From: Globodera rostochiensis
Taxonomy: Eukaryota; Nematoda; Chromadorea; Rhabditida; Heteroderidae
Reading direction: 5' to 3'
Length of the DNA: 64,000 nt
Assembly: GCA_018350325.1 (NCBI GenBank)
Contig: JAEVLN010000006.1
Coordinates: forward strand, 2,680,693-2,744,692
Part shown: positions 46,224 through 55,975 of the stretch, piece after piece
How positions within the stretch are numbered: the first letter of the stretch is position 1
Layout of the letters: each line of letters opens with the position of its first letter
The notes under the pieces: model-generated
Seen by the model: the letters and a program-made list of their open reading frames with translations, nothing else
What the model was told of the DNA's origin: nothing
Database searches by the model: none
Program-made: the position numbers and the translations under genes

Positions 46224-49200
46224 TCAAAATTTGAAATTTTCTGTTGAAAAAATAAATTATAAAAATATATTTGAATTTAAATGAATTAAAAACGCTCACT
46301 CAAGGCATTCTCTTGTTCCAACTCATTTTTATTTTGCAAATAAATGTAATAAGGCAATTTCCAAGTTGGCAGATTTACTTCCACCATTTTGTTTATGTTT
46401 CTGATTTTTAATGCAAAAAAACTAAAATAGGTAATTAAATTGTCTGACAAAAATATTGACTATTTACCCAACTGATATGTTTGACATCCCAAGACTTTGA
46501 TTGAAGGCGAATAAAAATGTCTTCAAATATTTTTCAGCTAAATCATTTTGGTCAATTTGCGCAGACAAACGAATTGCCAATATAAAAAGCAATTTGAAAA
46601 GTTTCGTATTCATAAAAGACATCCGAATTGTTTTGAGCCGTATAATCTCAATATTGTCCATTGAAGCGATGTTTTGAATTGTTTTCACAAAGTCCAGCTC
46701 TTTGCCAATTTCGGTAATTGTTGTCAATATTAATCTGTAGAAAATGCACAAATTAAGTATTGTAAATGAAATCTTTAAAAAATCGAGGACCAATCGAGAT
46801 TCAATCGAGAAACTCGACGAGAATTTCTATCGTCCTGCTCTACCCAAGATCCACATAAGAAGAAGGCAAATGGAACGCCCCGGTAGCTCAGTGGAAGAGC
46901 TATAAAGCTCGTGGGTTCGATTCCCACCCGCCCGGCGTTACCATTTGTCTCTGTCTTTACTTATTCAAATGGCCCGTCAGTTTCTGACATTTTGCCTAAC
47001 CTCTGAACCAAGACATTTTGCCTAACCTCTGAACCAAGACATTTTGCCTACCCACTGAACCAAAGACATTTTGCCTAACCTCTGAACGAAGACATTAAGA
47101 CGTCCAAGAATGTGTTCACTCAGTGCCGAAGGAAAGGATAATAATTGCCGTGTTTCGTCATATTTTACATTATCCGAATATTTGTTGAAAGTTTCGAATA
47201 ATATTTGACCAAATTTAGGAAGTTCACCATCATTCAAACCAAAATGTCCGCGAAATGGGCATAAGCTGGTGCAGCTGCTGTACTCCTTGATTGTTTGCTT
47301 CAGTAGCGTCGAAAACTCATTTAATGAATGCTTTTTGGGATTGTTCTCAAAATTCTCCAATTTTTGACGATTTTCGGCATCAATAATGTGAAGCAAAAGT
47401 TTGAATTCATTCAGCTTTGTTATGCCATCCAGTGAATATTCTATGTTCTTTTTGTCGGAGTTCAATTCAAAATTAACAACAATTTTACTCAATGCGACAG
47501 CAAATTGTAAAACAGCTTAAAATCAACCGAATATATAAATAACTCACATTTTCTTTAAATTTTACTAAAACTCTTAATTATTCTCAAATTTGCTTTGAAC
47601 CTTTAAAATAAAATGACAAAATGGAAAGTCAATCCTAATAATATTTGGTTATTCATTTTTAATGTTTGCCAATCAGAGATGCTCGAATTATGCGTGCCGT
47701 TTAATGATTCCGTATTTTCCGTAGATTTTATGTGAAATGAAAAAATTCAAATAATTTAATTTAATTTAAATGAAAAGATTGCCTTTGCATTCGTGCGAAT
47801 CAATTTGAATTGCTCTCGCGTAATTCAACAATGGCTCTTGGAACAATTCCATCTCGAGTTGTTGACTTCAAAACAAAAATTGGGTATTATTTAAATCTTT
47901 GAAATATTTAAATTTTTTAATCTTAATTTCGTCATTTTTGGGTAATTTGTTAATAAAATGCCGCTAAATGCTTTTTTAAATGTGTGTTGTTTATCTTTTG
48001 TTGAAAAGGCAACAAAAGGCCGCTCGGATCATAAAATGGGGTTTTCAAGGGTGCTGATCCCGAATCTAAAAATATTTTTAAGATCTGACAACATCTAAGA
48101 TTTTAAAAATCTATAATTTTTGACCTATTTTTTTCACCATTAATCACCCAAAACCGCTTTAGGCCTAAGCCTAACGAACTCCAAGCCAGGGTGGCTCAGG
48201 CCTAAGCCTTACGAACTCCAAGCCATGGTGGCTTAGGCCTAAAGCGGTTTTGGGTGATTAATGGTGAAAAAACAAGTCAAAAATCATAGATTTTTAAAAT
48301 CTTAGATGTTGTCAGATCTTAAAAATATTTTTAGATTCGGGATCAGCACCCTTGAAAACTATATGTTCTCAGCTCCCTTTTGTTGCCTTTTTTAAAAAAT
48401 TTGACTTGGGGTGCATAACCGAAAAGTACGAAAACCTCTTCCCCCAATAAAGCGTGTCTTTTTTGGTTTTGTTGCCCCAAGGCGCTTTCGCGCATTCCTT
48501 CTCCATTCGCTGGACGTATTCCAAAAAGCCAAGGTAACCGATGTAACTGTGGTATTCCACAAAACGTTGCTCCAATTCTCTTCCAAAACGAACGAACGCG
48601 CAGTCGACTTTATTCACGTTGTACTCCTTCAGCTTCATTGATTTGTGATCAAGTTTGGCAATAAAGTACTGCTTCAAAAACGTGTACACTTCCGGTTTTT
48701 CATTTGTGGGCAAATGGTTGTTGTTGTTGATGGCACTGCTGGGCGCCGCCGAATTTGTTTCAATTAAAATTGCTTCAAGCACTTTGTAAATTTCATAGTA
48801 TGACAGTGAAAATTTCGAGAGTTTTAATACGAAATTGAAGTTTTCTGCAATAAAGTGTCATTTAATATTTTAAAAGACTACAAAAAATTCATATAAGAAA
48901 ACTTGAAAAGAATAAAATAAAGCGGCCGCGCCCTTTGATCACTGCTCTGTCCAATTAGGCATAAATTTTTAAACAAATTGTTCGATCGAGAATCTCGAAA
49001 AAATCTCGTCGAGATTCTCCGAGATTACGATCGAGATCGGTCTGATCTCTAGTGATATCCCTTAATTAATTATTAATTATTTAAAATTCCCTACCGATAA
49101 ATTGCTTTTGCTCTGAAGCCTGTTCGGATATGTTCTGATTCATAAATTTAGCCCACATGTGATCCCCTTTCCCACCAATTTGTTCAATTGGAAATGGAAA

Positions 49201-50218
49201 TATTCTAAAATTTTTTATTATTTTAGGTACTTTTTTTATGAGTCCAGACTCGTTATAATAGGGATTCATTTTAGGTAAGAATTTTTTGTTTGTTTGATTT
49301 TTAGGGGTACATTTTTCGTTTTTTATGAAATTTTCAAAAAAAATATGCTTAATATTGAATTTCTTCAAGAATTTCCAAAAATGCCAAAAATGGATTTATT
49401 ATAAAAAAATGGCGAAAGTATTGATGTCTTCTCAAAAACCTCGAAATATTGATTTATATCAGGGATCGAAATTTTCATTCGAAATGATGTCTTTCTGGGC
49501 TTCTCGCGTCAAACCCTGTTCGTAAAAAATAGGCTAAAAGCTGAAAATCTCGGTTCTAGAAATTATAAATAATTATATTATACCCACCCATTTTCATTGT
49601 TGCCGTTTCGTGCAGCCAAAATTTTGTAAGCGGACAAAAGTGTTTGCAATTGCCATTCGCCAATGCGATTAGATGAATAATAATCTTTACAACTAAATTA
49701 AATATTATTATTAATTATATTTCCATTTTTTATTTCAAATCTGACGTCAGACAAAGGAGAATCCGCGCAGCATAAGAGAAGATCAGCTGCATAATTTGGT
49801 CCATCACCTTTTTGGGGATTGCCTTTTCACGGCATAAAATGTTTTTGTTAAATTCGTTGGCAATAAAATGGTCCAATTTATTGGAATAATAACGTTGAAG
49901 TCCAACTAATTCATCTTGAATGTCGAGGACGCCTGTGTGTGCTTTGAAAGTCGGCCGTGCTTCCTCGTTGTTGTGCTCGATCACTCGAAGATTGGCAAGT
50001 TCCGACGCATATTTAACAAATGTTAAGTTAAACGACAATTTGTCAATAGGCTTAGACTGTTGGTAAATGCCATCAATAAGCTGAGCAAATATTTGGACAT
50101 TGTCGTACGAATTGGTCAAATTCCATTGGTATGGCGGTGGTGACGCGCAGACGGAATAATAATTGCCCAAATAATTTATAAAAGTAATAAAAAGTAATGC
50201 CAACATTTGTGCTTTCAT
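46224..50218 (-). CDS. Unrecognised secreted protein, family copy A (3'-truncated)
   Basis: Eight exons in perfect phase: 50218-49746, 49692-49588, 49204-49095, 48844-48436, 47487-47080, 46734-46468, 46400-46300 and 46240-46224. They give 629 aa. I do not recognise the family. The N-terminus MKAQMLALLFITFINYLGNY-YSVCA is a clear signal peptide, followed by two NLT glycosylation sites. Other landmarks are GEWQLQTLLSAYKILAA, FPFPIEQIGGKGDHMWAKFM, NFVLKLSKFSLSYYEIYKVL, KYSDNVKYDETRQLLSFPSA and NLPTWKLPYYIYLQNKNELE. No transmembrane segment is seen beyond the signal. Compared with copy B (55976-61131) the last large exons are deleted. After the 46300 exon the frame stops within six codons, and the remaining C-terminal sequence (DFAKLMEKLKKN) is out of frame. 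The exon border at 47487 is the weakest acceptor (CATTGAG). The 48436/47487 intron carries a large palindrome. Confidence 0.6.
46877..46937 (+). pseudogene. tRNA pseudogene lacking the anticodon arm
   Basis: GCCCCGGTAGCTCAGTGGAA, GAGC, then only ten bases before GTGGGTTCGATTCCCAC. Box A and box B are intact, but the anticodon stem-loop is gone and the 3' acceptor strand is CCGCCCGGCG. It is related to the sequence at 12145 and lies in the last-but-two intron of copy A, on the opposite strand. Confidence 0.7.
46984..47096 (-). repeat. 26-bp minisatellite carrying a 5' splice site (copy A, four units)
   Basis: Reading the minus strand, the exon end ...TTCGTTCAGAG/GTTAGGC is followed by three further units of AATGTCTTGGTTCAGAGGTT plus AGGCAA. 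Each unit again contains CAGAG/GTTAGG or a variant. The unit is 26 bp (one is 27), so each alternative donor would change the downstream frame. Confidence 0.8.
48004..48395. mobile_element. Near-perfect 390-bp palindromic element with TTAGGC centre
   Basis: The left arm runs GGCAACAAAAGGC ... TTTTCAAGGGTGCTGATCCC ... ACCATTAATCACCC. The right arm is its reverse complement, ending in CCTTTTGTTGCC. The centre holds two copies of GGCCTAAGCCTAACGAACTC-like telomere words. It lies in the intron just downstream of the 48436 exon of copy A. A partial relative is at 55385-55620. Confidence 0.75.
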
Positions 50219-50414
50219 AATTTGCTAAACAAAATTATTTTCAGGCACTACCTGTGAAAATTTTATGCCTTCAATTTGCAAAATTTTAATGTAAAGCAAG
50301 GGTTTGGGGCCAAAATGATTTTTGAAAAATGAGAGACGACAATTATTTCGTTCATTTATAATGATTAATAAAATCTTATCGATAAAATGCTAGAGAACGT
50401 GGATTTGGCATGAT

Positions 50415-52370
50415 CAGGGGAATCAGGGCATGGCATTATCCCAATATAGTTGAGAACGTGGGTTGGCATGAAGCAGGGGAAGCAGGGCATGGCATTACCC
50501 CAATATAATTGAGAACGTAGATTTGGCATGAGCATGAAGCAGGGAAAGCAGGGATGCCATTACCCCAATATAATTGAGAACGTGGATTTGGCATGAGAGT
50601 GAAGCAGGGCATGCCCTCTCGATTTGGCCTGAGAGTGAAGCAGGGAAAGCAGGGCATGCCATTACCCCAACATAATTGAGAACGTGAATTTGGCCTGAGA
50701 GTGAAGCCGGAGAACGTGGATTTGGCCTGAGAGTGAAGCAGGGATGCCATTACCCCAATATAATTGAGAACGTGGATTTGGCATGAGAGTGAAGCAGGGC
50801 ATGCCCTCTCGATTTGGCCTGAGAGTGAAGCAGGGAAAGCAGGGCATGCCATTACCCCAACATAATTGAGAACGTGAATTTGGCCTGAGAGTGAAGCCGG
50901 AGAACGTGGATTTGGCCTGAGAGTGAAGCAGGAATGCCATTACCCCAATATAATTGAGAACGTGGATTTGGCATGAGAGTGAAGCAGGGCATGCCCTCTC
51001 GATTTGGCCTGAGAGTGAAGCAGGGAAAGCAGGGCATGCCATTACCCCAATATAATTGAGAACGTGGATTTGGCATGAGCATGAAGCAGGGAAAGCAGGG
51101 ATGCCATTACCCCAATATAATTGAGAACGTGGATTTGGCATGAGCATGAAGCAGGGAAAGCAGGGATGCCATTACCCCAATATAATTGAGAACGTGGATT
51201 TGGCATGAGAGTGAAGCAGGGCATGCCCTCTCGATTTGGCATGAGAGTGAAGCCGGAGAACGTGGATTTGGCATGAGCATGAAGAAGGGCATGCCATTAC
51301 CCCAATATAATTGAGAACGTGGATTTGGCCTGAGAGTGAAGCAGGGATGCCATTACCCCAATATAATTGAGAACGTGGATTTGGCCTGAGAGTGAAGCAG
51401 GGAAAGCAGGGCATGCCATTACCCCAACATAATTGAGAACGTGAATTTGGCCTGAGAGTGAAGCCGGAGAACGTGGATTTGGCCTGAGAGTGAAGCAGGG
51501 ATGCCATTACCCCAATATAATTGAGAACGTTGATTTGGCATGAGAGTGAAGCAGGGCATGCCCTCTCGATTTGGCCTGAGAGTGAAGCAGGGAAAGCAGG
51601 GCATGCCATTACCCCAACATAATTGAGAACGTGAATTTGGCCTGAGAGTGAAGCCGGAGAACGTGGATTTGGCCTGAGAGTGAAGCAGGAATGCCATTAC
51701 CCCAATATAATTGAGAACGTGGATTTGGCATGAGAGTGAAGCAGGGCATGCCCTCTCGATTTGGCCTGAGAGTGAAGCAGGGAAAGCAGGGCATGCCATT
51801 ACCCCAATATAATTGAGAACGTGGATTTGGCATGAGCATGAAGCAGGGAAAGCAGGGATGCCATTACCCCAATATAATTGAGAACGTGGATTTGGCATGA
51901 GCATGAAGCAGGGAAAGCAGGGATGCCATTACCCCAATATAATTGAGAACGTGGATTTGGCATGAGAGTGAAGCAGGGCATGCCCTCTCGATTTGGCATG
52001 AGAGTGAAGCCGGAGAACGTGGATTTGGCATGAGCATGAAGAAGGGCATGCCATTACCCCAATATAATTGAGAACGTGGATTTGGCCTGAGAGTGAAGCA
52101 GGGAAAGCAGGGCATGCCATTACCCCAACATAATTGAGAACGTGAATTTGGCCTGAGAGTGAAGCCGGAGAACGTGGATTTGGCCTGAGAGTGAAGCAGG
52201 GATGCCATTACCCCAATATAATTGAGAACGTGGATTTGGCATGAGAGTGAAGCAGGGCATGCCCTCTCGATTTGGCCTGAGAGTGAAGCAGGGAAAGCAG
52301 GGCATGCCATTACCCCAACATAATTGAGAACGTGAATTTGGCCTGAGAGTGAAGCCGGAGAACGTAAATT
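50415..52370. repeat. 2-kb higher-order satellite
   Basis: Subunits of about 65 bp are built from GAGAACGTGGATTTGGCATG, AGAGTGAAGCAGGG and GCCATTACCCCAATATAATT, and are arranged in blocks of about 187 bp. Larger blocks recur at a spacing of about 757 bp: 50662-51147 against 51419-51904, and 50852-51082 against 51609-51839. Open minus-strand frames (IHVLNYIGVM...) are repeat artefacts. The array starts about 200 bp upstream of the copy A signal-peptide exon. Confidence 0.92.
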
Positions 52371-52399
52371 CCAGGGGGTAGATCAGCGATCCACTGAGG

Positions 52400-53270
52400 T
52401 TGTGAGGGTCGGTTGTTGATCAAATTGGCTGCTTGTGACAGTCGGCTGACCTCATATCCACTGTTGACCAGAGCAACGCTTCCAGCTCTTCTGTCTGGGC
52501 CTTAACGATCTCCAAACTTTTGGCTTGGGTTAATCCAATCAACCAGATCAGAAAGCTCATTCTTGGCTTGAGACGGGTCCAGGAATTCTTCGCAAACCTT
52601 TTCCTTCTGTTGTGCCTCGGTGAGGAAGTGATTTGTCGCATCGAATAGCGGCGTCAATCGCCTCAAAAATTGTGCCACCGAGTCGTCCTCGCGCTGTTTG
52701 CACAGTGTCAGCGTCCTTTTGGCGATTTCTCAGCGCTGGGGAAAGTCCAGCTTGGCCCTGAGTGCAGTCATGGCCAAGTCCAGCGTTGTGGTTTGCGCCG
52801 GGGACAATTTCTTAAACAGTGCCCGTAGGGCGTCCTTCAAGCACAATTTGAGCCGGGTCACTTTCTCTTGCTCCGTGAAGTTTTTACGTGAGACCGTGAG
52901 ATGGTCTTTGAACCGTTTCTCTCAATCATCGAATGCAGCTGCCGATTCCTTCCCAAACATTTCTAGGCTTGAAATCGCCGAAAATCCGCTAGAGAGCATG
53001 TTGATTCCATAAATGTTGCGCTCATTCTTCTTTGGGTGAACCTTTTCCACCTCTGGCACCTTCACTGACGTTTTTCCCTGCCAGAAATTCCTAGCACTTG
53101 CCCCGATGGTCTCTTCACCATCTCTTTCATTTACATTAGCTGCTTCAGGCAGGCCCGCAGGCGAGGGGACCTCCAGACAATTCACCATCGATTCCGCACC
53201 GCATGAATGAGAAATAAAATGAATCTCGGTTGGACATGAAGAATGGATTTCCTTCCCAATTCCCATTGCA
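52400..53270 (-). pseudogene. Retrotransposon gag-like remnant
   Basis: The minus strand encodes a gag/capsid-like stretch: a conserved FDD-then-stop position at about 52922, then EKRFKDHLTVSRKNFTEQEK, VTRLKLCLKDALRALFKKLS, a second in-frame stop near 52727, and then TLTLCKQREDDSVAQFLRRL. The pattern (FxxWxxxFxxH, TEQEKVxxLxxCL) is typical of nematode LTR-retrotransposon gag, with Trp replaced by stop. No protease, reverse transcriptase or integrase is present. The left side is cut off by the satellite array. The gag assignment is from general resemblance; Ty3 versus BEL/Pao cannot be decided. Confidence 0.55.
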
Positions 53271-53479
53271 TTCCTGCGGCGATCACATCAGTTGCTAATG
53301 GACTTCCGTTGACACTCCCGATCGTGAGAGCGGCAATGGAATGCGAAAGTGTTAAAGTGCCTATAGGCCAGCTCGGCCGTTCTAATTCGAACCCTTTGGA
53401 TGCTGGGAAAGCAATTAGATCACCGACTTTTAGACTTTGATCTCCTGACTTGTCAAATGACCTTTAGTTATTGTACGAT

Positions 53480-54270
53480 TCCGAGTCTTGACCGGTTTTT
53501 TGGTTTGGGTAGAATGATTGGCTACTTCTGAGATGATGCATTTACCATTTTTCTGCTTATTTGTACACCCTTTGGACGTTTTATCCGGACACAAACGACC
53601 GAACTCGTTTAACTTTCATAGGCCCCTTTAGTTTTTTTAGACCAGACCGGGCAACCATTTACGGCACTTTTTCTCTAGATCCCTTTAGTTCGTACTAGGC
53701 CGGACAACAATCAGCACTCCATTTATTTTTTGCAAATTCCCTTTAGTTTTTCACTAGCCCAGCAACAATTGACAACAAGGTTTATTTTTTCGAAGAGAAG
53801 CCCCTGTCGTTTGTACTAGTCCGGGCATTAACCTATCGAACTCCATTTCTGCATGGCCTCTTTAGCTTTCCACTAGCCCAGGCAACAATTTCACCATTCA
53901 ATCATTTCTTCGTGCACATTTACTGCTTTAAGCCCGCAGGCGATGGGTACCCCGTTTCTCTCGGCCGGCACATTCATCCTCTGCCCTCGTTGTTGTGTCG
54001 ATGGACCTTTTCCAAACAAAGGGAACCATCCGGTGCTACCAGTGAGAGAAGCGCACTGCGCCCCCAGATTAAGCACCGTTGACTCCCCGGATGGAATTGG
54101 GGGAAGGGGAAAGATGGGGAGGATGCCCGGGCCCTGGGCATTGGTGATGGGCTCCCCAATTCTCCGATCTAACATTGACGATAGAGTTTATTCCGTCCTG
54201 CTCAACGACCGATGGAAAATGGAACAGAGGGATGAAGACTCATCGCTTGGGGAAAGGAAGTAAACAGGAT
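53480..54270. other. Possible retrotransposon leader/LTR-derived sequence with degenerate 60-bp repeats
   Basis: From 53600 to 53890 there are four or five diverged repeats of CCCTTTAGTTCGTACTAGGC and CCGGGCAACAATT. On the minus strand, GGGGGCGCAGTGCGCTTCTC and TGGTAGCACCGGATGG (about 54025-54070) could be a leader and primer-binding site for the gag remnant downstream. This is a guess; no LTR pair is visible. Confidence 0.3.
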
Positions 54271-54399
54271 GAAGCAATGTGGGCGGGGACATTGTTGAAA
54301 TTGATAAATGTGATCAATACCCGGGGTAAAGTCCAGCAGTTCCTTGAGGGGTGAATGGAATGGAAAATGCCGACCGAAAACCCTTACAGTGGATTTGGC

Positions 54400-54935
54400 A
54401 TAGGCTAATGGGGGAGGATGGGAGGGGGCGAGTAATTGCAGAAAGAAAGGTAAGGGGGGGCTGGCACAGGTGGCATAGGCTAAGGGGGAGGGGGGGGGAG
54501 TAATTGCAGAAAGAAAGGTAAGGGGGGGGGGGGCTGGCACAGTGGCATAGGCTAATGGGGGAGGGGGGGGGAGAGTAATTGCAGAAAGAAAGGTAAGGGG
54601 GGGGGCTGGCACAGGTGGCATAGGCTAATGGGGGAGGGGGGGGGGAGTAATTGCAGAAAGAAGGTAAGGGGGGGGGCTGGCACAGGTGGCATAGGCTAAT
54701 GGGGGGGGGGGGAGTGATTCAGAAACAAAGGTAAGGGGGGGGGGGGCTGGCACAGGTGGCATAGGCTAATGGGGGAGGGGGGGGGGGGCTGGCACAGGTG
54801 GCATAGGCTAATGGGGGAGGAGGGGGGGGGGCTGGCAAGGTGGCATAAGCTAATGGGGGAGGAGGGGGGGGCTGGCACAGGTGGCATAGGCTAATGGGAG
54901 AGGGGGGGGGGAGTAATTGCAGAAACAAAGGTAAA
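54400..54935. repeat. G-rich minisatellite CTGGCACAGGTGGCATAGGC
   Basis: About nine units of CTGGCACAGGTGGCATAGGC, TAATGGGGGAGGGGGGGG, and in most units AGTAATTGCAGAAAGAAAGG TAA. Unit length varies from about 45 to 80 bp because the middle part is present or absent and the G runs differ. Confidence 0.9.
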
Positions 54936-54949
54936 GGGGGGGGGGAATT

Positions 54950-55121
54950 CCGAATTTGGGAGAAAGGGGAAAAGAAATTGGCGATCGAAGGAGTTGATCA
55001 GTTCAATCTTACGGACGGTTCAACTTGGCCCTTTTGAGGGGCGATGTCGACGACTTCAATTACATTAGCGTATTGCAACATACAATTATCCATGAATTGT
55101 TCTCTGATTTCTTGTTTTTTT
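54950..55121 (-). pseudogene. Fragment of a third copy (C) of the unknown secreted-protein family
   Basis: On the minus strand an exon at 55121-55030 reads KKQEIREQFMDNCMLQYANV and then IEVVDIAP. It matches the copy B exon at 56445-56360 (KEEEIRKHFQDNMLQYANVI), with the same TAG acceptor. Left of it, 54955-55020 (GAAATTGGCGATCGAAGGAG) matches the 3' flank of copies A (about 46110) and B (about 55895). The exon that lies between these two pieces in copy B is missing. Confidence 0.65.
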
Positions 55122-55200
55122 CTAAAAGTTTCGCCCAGCCCTGATTCCGGCCAACTCTACTGACAATGTATGAACAAAAAATTGACTGGAATATGATATC

Positions 55201-55811
55201 TAGGGCTGCAATTTATCGGCGGCGATCGTTTCAGTGCCCACACTTCAGTGCCGATACACTTCAGTGCCAGCATTTTTTTCTGAAAAAATGCAGGAATCGC
55301 GTGCAATCAGATCAATTTTTCGATTCCGCTAGATTTATAAAGTAAATAAGGTTCAATTCAAAAACATTGTCATGAACTTTTAGCCATCCAGAGCTTAAGG
55401 GTTCATCTCAGGGTGGCTTAGGCCTAAGCCTAACGAACCCCAAGCCAGGGTGGCTTAGGCCTAAGCCTAACGAACTTTTGACCAAAAAGGTCTCCCTATG
55501 GTTTTTCAAAATTTGAACTGGTTCAAAAAATCGGAGATGTTTTCGGAGCTTAAAAATATTGTCAGATTCGTGATCAGCACCCTTGAAAATTCGGTATGAT
55601 GTTTTCAGCAAATTTGGGGAGGGGTCGCAAAATGCGAAAGTACAGATTTATGTTACTCTCGTTAAAATAAAAATTGGTAAAAAGTGGAATCAAAATATTG
55701 ATCTGATTGCACGCGATTCCTGCATTTTTTCGGAAAAAAAATGCTGGCACTGAAGTGTGCGTCTCTGAAGTGTGGGCACTGAAATGATCGCCGCCGTCCC
55801 GTTCAACCCTA
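55201..55811. mobile_element. Inverted-repeat element with CACTTCAGTGCC ends and a nested second element
   Basis: The left end has TAGGGCTGCA, CGGCGGCGATCGTTTCAGTG and GCATTTTTTTCTGAAAAAAT. The right end is the inverse, GATCGCCGCCGTCCCGTTCA plus ACCCTA. Each arm is about 130 bp. The middle (55385-55620) is a partial copy of the palindromic element at 48004, including TTAGGC words, so one element has landed in another. A piece of the same end lies at 63870-63905. Confidence 0.68.
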
Positions 55812-55975
55812 GATGAAACTCTTACTTTGTGGAAGGATGATGGAGTTAGAAAAGAAATGAAAAGGACAAAAATTTAATGGAGAGAAGTGGGAAAAGAAAT
55901 TGGTGATCGAAAGAGGTGATCAGTTCAAACTTTTAGCTGATGCTTCAAACTTGGCCCGACAGCGAAACAATTTCT

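Noticed and set aside
50436..52310. Minus-strand Cys/Pro-containing repeated frames
   Set aside because: They follow the higher-order satellite units and have no codon-like constraint.
50415..52370. CRISPR-like direct repeats
   Set aside because: No regular unique spacers, and the genome is eukaryotic.
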